From: JBGTNQ01 sp964646785 | Lineage (GTDB): Bacteria; Patescibacteriota; Minisyncoccia; Phycocordibacterales; Zambryskibacteraceae | Direction of reading: 5' to 3' | NCBI GenBank assembly: GCA_964646785.1 | Contig: CAZYGU010000028.1 | Coordinates: 1 to 7,927 of the forward strand | Length of the DNA: 7,927 nucleotides | Shown here: piece by piece, positions 3,197 to 7,927 of the stretch | Layout: every line of letters starts with the position of its first letter | Numbering within the stretch: position 1 is the stretch's first letter | Notes under the pieces: model-generated | Database searches by the model: none | What the model was told of the DNA's origin: nothing | Seen by the model: only the letters and a program-made list of their open reading frames with translations | Position numbers and translations under genes: made by a program

Positions 3197-5521
3197 ATGA
3201 ATGATGCAAAAACATACAGGGTAAGAGGAATGCACTGTGCTTCTTGTGCTGGCATCATCGAGAAGACTTTCAAGAAAACTGAAGGGGTCCATTCTGCTGA
3301 AGTAAACTATGGAACCGAAAAAGCAAAAGTAGCTTTTGATGAGTCGAAAATAAGCGCACAGGAACTTTCAAAGAAAATAGAGCCATTAGGTTACTCACTA
3401 GCTCTGGACCAGGAGATGTCACACGATCATGCTGGTAAATCAGCAGAGGAGATGGGTATGTCTGCCGATGAACATGCGGCACATCTCGGACTTAACCAAT
3501 CAAAGAAAGAGAAACTCGCTGAAGTTACAGATATGCGAACGAAAGTAATATCTGCTATTCCTTTGGCAATTCTTGCCGCACTGGTTATGGTCTGGGATAT
3601 TCTTGCTCAGTACAAAGCGGTCCCTGAAATGAGCTATACGACAAAGGAATTTATTCACCATCTCCTTCCGATATTAGCGACATACATCCTCTTTGTTGTT
3701 GGTAAACCATACCTTTTGGGATTTTACAGATTCCTTCGATACGGAAAGGCAAACATGGATACACTCATTGGCATTGGAACCACCGCTGCATTTTTATATA
3801 GCTTTGCAGTCACAGCTTTTGAAGAAACTCTACGTCCATTTATAAATGTAGATTATCAATACTACGATGTGACGATTGTGGTCATCACTTTTATTGCACT
3901 CGGTAAATACCTTGAAGCTCGATCAAAAATAAAGACAGGTGATGCTATAGAAAAACTCCTCAATCTCCAAGCTAAAACAGCTTTAGTAATCCGAGATGGC
4001 AAAGAGGTAGAGATTTCGGTAAATGAGGTAAAGCATAATGATCTCATTATCGTAAAGCCAGGCACAAAGATTCCTGTTGATGGTGTGATAACCGATGGAA
4101 GTTCTTTCATTGATGAGTCAATGGTTACCGGAGAACCGATGCCTGCACAAAAGAAGGTTGGAGACAGTGTTGTGTCTGGGACCATAAATACAAGTGGCTC
4201 ATTCATATTCAAAGCTACAAAAGTTGGATCAGAAACGCTTCTTGCTCAGATTATAAAAATGGTTGAAGATGCACAAGGCAGCAAAGCTCCAATTCAAGCA
4301 TTGGCGGACAAGATCTCATCAATCTTTGTGCCCATCGTTTTAGTAATTGCTTTCCTCACTCTCGGAACATGGCTCATCGTCGGTTCACAGTATTTAGGTT
4401 TCTCACAAGCTCTCTCATTTGGTCTTGTGTCATTTGTAGGAATACTTGTGATCGCATGTCCGTGTGCCCTTGGTCTCGCTACGCCTACAGCAATCATTGT
4501 TGGTGTAGGTAAAGGGGCTAAAGAAGGTATTCTAATCAAAGATGCAGCAACCCTTGAGAAACTCCATAAAGTAAATACGGTTGTGGTTGATAAAACAGGC
4601 ACGATCACTAAGGGAAAACCTACACTTGTTGATATACAGAACCTTTCAGAATTAGAAAATGACGATTTAGTTTCGATCCTCGCCTCACTTGAAAAAAAAT
4701 CAGAGCATCCAATTGCTCACGCAATTGTAAACTACGCACAGGAGAAAAATATTTCCGTATCAGATGTTTCCAATTTTGAAGGTATACAAGGCAAAGGACT
4801 CAAGGGAATAGTTAAGGGTACTGAATACTTTGTAGGTAATACAAAACTTGTAAGCGATCTTAATATTTCTTTCGACATAACTAAACTCAACGAGTTTACG
4901 TCTCAAGGTAAAACGCCAGTCATTCTTGCTACCAAAGAAAAGATCCTCGGCTTTGTCATGGTGGCTGATGAAATAAAAGCAGAGTCAGTCGAGGCGGTAA
5001 AAAATCTCCACGCTCTTGGTATCAAAGTAGTTATGCTTACTGGGGATGATGAAAAGGCTGCAAAATATATAGCTTCACTAGTTGGTATTGATGATGTCAT
5101 AGCTCATGTGCTTCCAGAAGATAAGTTGAAGAAGATTCAGGAACTTCAGTCGCAAGGTCGTGTGGTGGCGATGGCGGGTGATGGCGTGAATGACGCTCCA
5201 GCGCTCGCACAGGCGGATGTCGGTATAGCTATGGGTACCGGAACTGACGTCGCTATTGAGTCGGCAGGCATTACGCTTCTTGGTGGAGATATTTCAAAGC
5301 TTGTGAAGGCAATCAAACTTTCAAAGATCACTATGCGAGGAATCAAGCAAAATCTCTTCTGGGCATTCATTTACAACATTGTCGGCATACCGCTTGCAGC
5401 GGGGGCTTTGTACCCAGTCTTTGGTTGGCTTCTGAATCCCGTGTTTGCAGGATTTGCCATGGCTATGTCTTCGGTATCAGTCGTGTCGAACTCACTTCGC
5501 ATTAAGACTAAGAAATTATAA
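3197..5521 (+). CDS. copA: Cu(I)-exporting P1B-1-type ATPase CopA
   Basis: A 774-residue copper-translocating P-type ATPase that moves Cu(I) out of the cytoplasm with ATP. In order it has an N-terminal HMA domain with GMHCASC (11-17), a Met/His-rich linker (about 73-96, with MSHDHAG and DEHAAH), membrane helices, the actuator TGE (311-313), the membrane metal site CPC (421-423), the phosphorylation motif DKTGT (D465), the nucleotide-binding HP (504-505), and the hinge GDGVND (661-666). Downstream, YN (726-727) and MSS (757-759) complete the P1B-1 signature for monovalent copper (or silver). All catalytic residues are present and the length is normal for one HMA domain. ATG 3197 follows the csoR stop by two bases. 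The next gene is 41 bases downstream on the same strand. Confidence 0.96.
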   Translation: MNDAKTYRVRGMHCASCAGIIEKTFKKTEGVHSAEVNYGTEKAKVAFDESKISAQELSKKIEPLGYSLALDQEMSHDHAGKSAEEMGMSADEHAAHLGLNQSKKEKLAEVTDMRTKVISAIPLAILAALVMVWDILAQYKAVPEMSYTTKEFIHHLLPILATYILFVVGKPYLLGFYRFLRYGKANMDTLIGIGTTAAFLYSFAVTAFEETLRPFINVDYQYYDVTIVVITFIALGKYLEARSKIKTGDAIEKLLNLQAKTALVIRDGKEVEISVNEVKHNDLIIVKPGTKIPVDGVITDGSSFIDESMVTGEPMPAQKKVGDSVVSGTINTSGSFIFKATKVGSETLLAQIIKMVEDAQGSKAPIQALADKISSIFVPIVLVIAFLTLGTWLIVGSQYLGFSQALSFGLVSFVGILVIACPCALGLATPTAIIVGVGKGAKEGILIKDAATLEKLHKVNTVVVDKTGTITKGKPTLVDIQNLSELENDDLVSILASLEKKSEHPIAHAIVNYAQEKNISVSDVSNFEGIQGKGLKGIVKGTEYFVGNTKLVSDLNISFDITKLNEFTSQGKTPVILATKEKILGFVMVADEIKAESVEAVKNLHALGIKVVMLTGDDEKAAKYIASLVGIDDVIAHVLPEDKLKKIQELQSQGRVVAMAGDGVNDAPALAQADVGIAMGTGTDVAIESAGITLLGGDISKLVKAIKLSKITMRGIKQNLFWAFIYNIVGIPLAAGALYPVFGWLLNPVFAGFAMAMSSVSVVSNSLRIKTKKL

Positions 5522-5562
5522 GGGAATACTTACTCAAAACTAAAAATTAACTAACAAAAAAT

Positions 5563-6204
5563 ATGAACGATCAAAATAGCAAAATATTTTACGGAATCGG
5601 AGGAATTGTTATCGGAATTTTCCTCGTCTCGGCACTTACTCCTATGTTTCGCTACGGTGGATATGGAATGATGAACTGGAGAAATAATTCGGTATCTGAT
5701 CAAAAAGTAAACGGAAATAACCAAATTGCTAGCACGATCGATAAGCACTTCATTGAGCAGATGATTCCTCACCATGAAGGTGCAATTACTATGGCAAACC
5801 TTGCACTCAAAAAAGCTAAGCACACTGAGATTAAAACTTTGGCTATGGCAATTATTGCAGCTCAGACGACAGAAATTCAGAGCATGAATAGTTGGTATCA
5901 AGATTGGTTTGGAAACACTGTACCGAAGGTAAGTACTGGAATGATTGGTGGTGGTATGATGTCGCAGAGTGGAATGCATATGGGCGGTCAGGAAGATATG
6001 ACCGCACTGGAAAACGCACCAGATTTTGATAAAGCATTCATCGAAGAAATGATTCCTCATCATCAGTTGGCAATCATGATGGCGAATATGCTTCAATCCG
6101 GAACAAACCGTCCTGAAATGCAGCAGCTTGCAAAGAATATTATTTCTTCACAGTCAAAAGAGATACAGCAAATGCAGGCTTGGTACACACAGTGGTATAA
6201 ATAA
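5563..6204 (+). CDS. DUF305 membrane-anchored copper-associated protein
   Basis: This 213-residue protein carries two DUF305 repeats, each a ferritin-like helical pair marked by MIPHH (67-71 and 163-167) and ending in a tryptophan motif (SMNSWYQDW, QMQAWYTQW). Residues about 8-27 form a single membrane helix, so the domains should lie outside the membrane. A Met/His-rich loop (about 126-143, with GGGMMSQSGMHMGG) joins the repeats and could bind Cu(I). DUF305 proteins such as cyanobacterial CopM bind copper in the periplasm and aid resistance; a similar role as an extracytoplasmic copper sink or acceptor from CopA is inferred from position. ATG 5563 follows an A-rich leader without an SD. The next gene starts 15 bases after the stop, so co-transcription is likely. 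Confidence 0.9.
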   Translation: MNDQNSKIFYGIGGIVIGIFLVSALTPMFRYGGYGMMNWRNNSVSDQKVNGNNQIASTIDKHFIEQMIPHHEGAITMANLALKKAKHTEIKTLAMAIIAAQTTEIQSMNSWYQDWFGNTVPKVSTGMIGGGMMSQSGMHMGGQEDMTALENAPDFDKAFIEEMIPHHQLAIMMANMLQSGTNRPEMQQLAKNIISSQSKEIQQMQAWYTQWYK

Positions 6205-6219
6205 TTCTTTTAAGAAAAC

Positions 6220-7251
6220 ATGACCACTCAAACTCAAAAATATATCTTCCACGTACATGGCATGCACTGCAACGCTTGTGTGCTCATGACAGAAAGTGAA
6301 CTCGGTGATCTACCAAATATCACATATGTAAAATCAAGTCTCAAGAATCATTCAGTAGAAATCGAAGGTGATTTTGGTAACAAGACGCAAGAACAAATTG
6401 TAGAAGAACTCAGTATTAAACTCAAGCCTCATGGCTACACTGTCTCAGTAGAGAAACAACAGCATAACGCTAAATGGGGAGAATTCAAGATTGCTGTCCC
6501 TATCGCACTTTGCTTCGCTATTCTCTTTGTTATATTGCAAAAAATGGGAATTGTAAATCTGGTTAGTGCAGGTAATGTAACCTATGGAACTGCATTTGTG
6601 ATCGGTATTATTGCTTCGTTATCAACATGCATGGCAGTTGTTGGCGGGCTCGTCCTTTCGATGTCAGCCACATTCGCTAAAGAGGGAGATAAGGTGCGCC
6701 CTCAACTTATGTTCCACGCTGGGAGAATAGTTTCATTCTTCATCCTTGGTGGTGTTATTGGCGCAATAGGGTCAGCTTTTACTCTGAGCACTTCTGCTAC
6801 TTTTGTCCTCGGTTTGATTATTGGTATCGTCATGCTCATTCTCGGTATCAATCTTCTTGATACATTCCATTGGGCTAAAAAACTTCAGCCATCAATGCCA
6901 AAGTTTATTGCAAAGCACGCTCATGGTGTATCGAAGTTCAATCACACCCTTACTCCGCTACTTGTCGGTATTGCTACGTTCTTCTTGCCATGCGGATTTA
7001 CTCAATCAATGCAACTCTATACGCTGACCACAGGAAGTTTTTTCACTGGAGGACTTACAATGCTTGCGTTTGCTCTCGGTACGTTACCAGTGCTAGCCCT
7101 GATTAGTTTCAGTTCGTTTAGTATTCAAAAGAGTTCAAAAGCCGGAATTTTTTTCAAGACAGCTGGACTGATAGTGATTATGTTTGCAATCTTCAATCTC
7201 ATTAATAGCTTGGTTGTGATTGGGGTTATACCGCCAGTCTTTAATTTCTAG
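6220..7251 (+). CDS. HMA domain fused to a DsbD/UreH-like (SafE-type) membrane protein
   Basis: A 343-residue fusion. Residues 1-80 are an HMA copper-binding domain with GMHCNAC (14-20). Residues about 88-340 are a six- to seven-helix membrane domain of the DsbD_2 type, often annotated as sulfite exporter TauE/SafE family. It has two mirrored cysteine motifs, STCMAVVGG (C137) and FLPCGFTQSMQLY (C258), plus HAGR (166-169). Relatives commonly occur in copper loci, often with a C-terminal cupredoxin domain; here the cupredoxin is the next, separate gene. The two cysteines could pass electrons or Cu(I) across the membrane, as DsbD and CcoS/CcdA-like proteins do with thiols. It is very unlikely to export sulfite. 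Exact function is unknown. The start follows the DUF305 stop by 15 bases. Confidence 0.88.
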   Translation: MTTQTQKYIFHVHGMHCNACVLMTESELGDLPNITYVKSSLKNHSVEIEGDFGNKTQEQIVEELSIKLKPHGYTVSVEKQQHNAKWGEFKIAVPIALCFAILFVILQKMGIVNLVSAGNVTYGTAFVIGIIASLSTCMAVVGGLVLSMSATFAKEGDKVRPQLMFHAGRIVSFFILGGVIGAIGSAFTLSTSATFVLGLIIGIVMLILGINLLDTFHWAKKLQPSMPKFIAKHAHGVSKFNHTLTPLLVGIATFFLPCGFTQSMQLYTLTTGSFFTGGLTMLAFALGTLPVLALISFSSFSIQKSSKAGIFFKTAGLIVIMFAIFNLINSLVVIGVIPPVFNF

Positions 7252-7255
7252 TACG

Positions 7256-7283
7256 ACTTATTTTAATTTATTAAAATTGAAGT
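7256..7283. other. AT-rich inverted repeat before the cupredoxin gene
   Basis: ATTTTAAT (7260-7267) pairs with ATTAAAAT (7270-7277) around a two-base loop, with ACTT (7256-7259) and AAGT (7280-7283) as an outer stem. It lies between the membrane protein gene and the cupredoxin promoter. It might attenuate read-through or act as an upstream promoter element; its low GC content makes a strong terminator unlikely. Confidence 0.25.
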
Positions 7284-7290
7284 AACCTCG

Positions 7291-7299
7291 TGTTATCAT
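7291..7299 (+). promoter_or_regulatory. Extended -10 promoter for the cupredoxin gene
   Basis: TG (7291-7292), one base, then TATCAT (7294-7299) forms an extended -10 that ends seven bases before ATG 7307, matching the leaderless layout of other genes here. No CsoR-type operator is visible at this second promoter. Confidence 0.4.
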
Positions 7300-7306
7300 T
7301 CCATTT

Positions 7307-7696
7307 ATGAAAGCAATTATTATTTCAGTTATTGTGGCAGTGGTCTTCATTGGGGGAGCTTTTATGCTTACCAGAACTGGCGGTGACACTCCTCAAGTAG
7401 CAAACGCAAACAATGTCAGCATTGTCGATGGAAAACAGATTATCGAAATAAGTGCCAAGGGTGGATATCAACCACGAAAGAGTATTGCAAAGGAGGGTAT
7501 TCCAACTATTATTCGATTTAATACAAAAGGAACTTTCGATTGCTCATCATCAGTTCGTATTCCAAGCATGAACATTTCAAAATCTCTTCCCCAGACAGGG
7601 TCAACTGATATTGATATTGGTAACGGACAACTCGGCACACTGCAAGGATCATGTGGAATGGGTATGTATCCTTTTGAGATTGAATTCAAATCGTAA
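7307..7696 (+). CDS. Membrane-anchored cupredoxin-like copper protein
   Basis: A 129-residue protein with an N-terminal membrane anchor or signal (about 3-21, AIIISVIVAVVFIGGAFML) and a cupredoxin_1-type domain. The landmarks are GGYQPRKSIAKEGIPTIIRF (52-71), GTFDCSSSVRIPS (C79) and TLQGSCGMGMYPFEI (C116, M118, M120). These match the domain usually fused to the C-terminus of HMA-DsbD-like membrane proteins, where the two cysteines and nearby Met are the likely copper ligands. Here it is free-standing, 55 bases after its presumed partner, with its own promoter-like sequence. It probably accepts or stores copper outside the membrane. A classical blue-copper His-Cys-His-Met set is not apparent, since no His is present in the domain. 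Confidence 0.82.
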   Translation: MKAIIISVIVAVVFIGGAFMLTRTGGDTPQVANANNVSIVDGKQIIEISAKGGYQPRKSIAKEGIPTIIRFNTKGTFDCSSSVRIPSMNISKSLPQTGSTDIDIGNGQLGTLQGSCGMGMYPFEIEFKS

Positions 7697-7699
7697 TTT

Positions 7700-7792
7700 T
7701 TACTTTTGATATTCTGTTATGAAGTTTAACTTTTCTTTTACTCCTTCTAGGTAAGCTCTGTCGCTAAGGATTGCTAGAATATCGGACCTCAC
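7700..7792 (-). CDS. Small minus-strand reading frame in repeat block A, copy 2 (30 residues)
   Basis: From GTG at 7792 to TAA at 7700-7702 the minus strand encodes 30 residues starting VRSDILAILSDRAYLEGV and ending FITEYQK. It parallels the frame at 961-1065 with mainly synonymous or conservative differences. AAGGGGG lies about four bases before this GTG and might act as an SD. The frame converges on the cupredoxin gene, with stops four bases apart. No function is recognised. An alternative is that it is the fixed 3' tail of a larger repeated or recombined gene. Confidence 0.35.
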   Translation of the reverse strand: MRSDILAILSDRAYLEGVKEKLNFITEYQK

Positions 7793-7800
7793 AGGACCCC
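7738..7800 (+). repeat. Intergenic repeat block A, copy 2
   Basis: Matches 1011-1073 over 63 bases with one difference (T for C in the GATTGC/TAG region). Here it continues directly into block B instead of block C. Confidence 0.85.
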
Positions 7801-7865
7801 CTTTATTTAATGGCTAATTAGAGCCAATAATTTTCCTACCCTTAGTTGGATTTAGAACTGATATA
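7801..7865 (+). repeat. Intergenic repeat block B, copy 2 (carries a promoter)
   Basis: Matches 1777-1841 and includes GTTGGAT (7845-7851) followed by TTTAGAACT. Unlike copy 1 it leads into an intact TATACT box and a leaderless gene. Confidence 0.8.
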
Positions 7866-7867
7866 CT
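7862..7867 (+). promoter_or_regulatory. -10 box of a leaderless promoter at the right end
   Basis: TATACT ends six bases before ATG 7874. It overlaps the end of repeat block B, as the block C promoter does at 1100. Confidence 0.5.
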
Positions 7868-7873
7868 TTTTGT

Positions 7874-7927
7874 ATGGAATTACCAAAACATGAACATGAA
7901 TTTTCGGATAACTTATTAGATACTGAG
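7874..7927 (+). CDS. Start of a gene cut by the window end
   Basis: Eighteen codons, MELPKHEHEFSDNLLDTE, are open to the last base. The start is supported by the TATACT box six bases upstream and by the equivalent position of genes after other repeat blocks. The piece is hydrophilic with no signal peptide. It is too short to identify. Confidence 0.5.
   Translation, partial: MELPKHEHEFSDNLLDTE

Noticed and set aside
5551..6096. Minus-strand frame of 181 codons opposite the DUF305 gene
   Set aside because: The plus strand encodes two clear MIPHH repeats; the His/Cys/Ser-rich antisense product is a shadow of Met/Glu-rich coding sequence.
6220..7251. True sulfite exporter function for the TauE/SafE-annotated protein
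   Set aside because: The HMA domain, paired membrane cysteines and copper-operon context point to thiol or copper handling; the family name is misleading here.

Overview
The window looks like accessory DNA from a Candidate Phyla Radiation (Patescibacteria, probably Parcubacteria-like) genome. The evidence is low-to-moderate GC, promoters that put a TATACT-type -10 box only 6-9 nt before ATG (leaderless messages), scarce Shine-Dalgarno sequences, and a membrane-anchored hypothetical protein whose N-terminus has a WYSKL...FYIGxQY style I associate with this group. The taxonomic call is an inference.

Layout. Positions 1-49 are the 3' part of a tRNA-His (anticodon GTG), followed by a short hairpin terminator (61-79). 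Positions 80-210 form a hairpin-dense stretch that ends in a second copy of the tRNA-His 3' end. Then come a SAM-dependent methyltransferase whose frame is broken at a seven-G run (275-948), a membrane-anchored hypothetical protein (1115-1735), a cysteine-rich hypothetical protein (1957-2718) with a strong terminator, and a five-gene copper-handling operon (2928-7696). The window ends in the first 18 codons of another leaderless gene (7874-7927).

The copper module is coherent. A CsoR/RcnR-family repressor (2928-3194) sits behind a promoter containing a near-palindromic CsoR-type operator. It is followed by a P1B-1 Cu(I)-exporting ATPase with an N-terminal HMA domain and a His-rich linker (CopA), a membrane-anchored DUF305 protein with two MIPHH motifs, an HMA domain fused to a DsbD/UreH-like membrane protein, and a membrane-anchored cupredoxin-like protein. 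Together these would sense Cu(I), pump it out of the cytoplasm, and bind or pass it on outside the membrane.

The most unusual signal lies between the genes. The intergenic regions are mosaics of a few repeat blocks, called here A (1011-1073, 7738-7800), B (1777-1841, 7801-7865), C (210-244, 1074-1108) and D (1748-1775, 2785-2812). They appear in different pairings: tRNA-C, A-C, D-B, D-unique and A-B. Every join falls at the same ACCC(C) tract, the sequence at the end of the duplicated tRNA-His 3' end. The arrangement resembles gene cassettes, each with a promoter-bearing right-hand block and a conserved left-hand tail, stacked next to a tRNA attachment site. No recombinase gene is in the window. 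Block A also carries a minus-strand short reading frame whose two copies differ mostly by synonymous or conservative changes, so it may encode a small peptide or be the end of a repeated gene.
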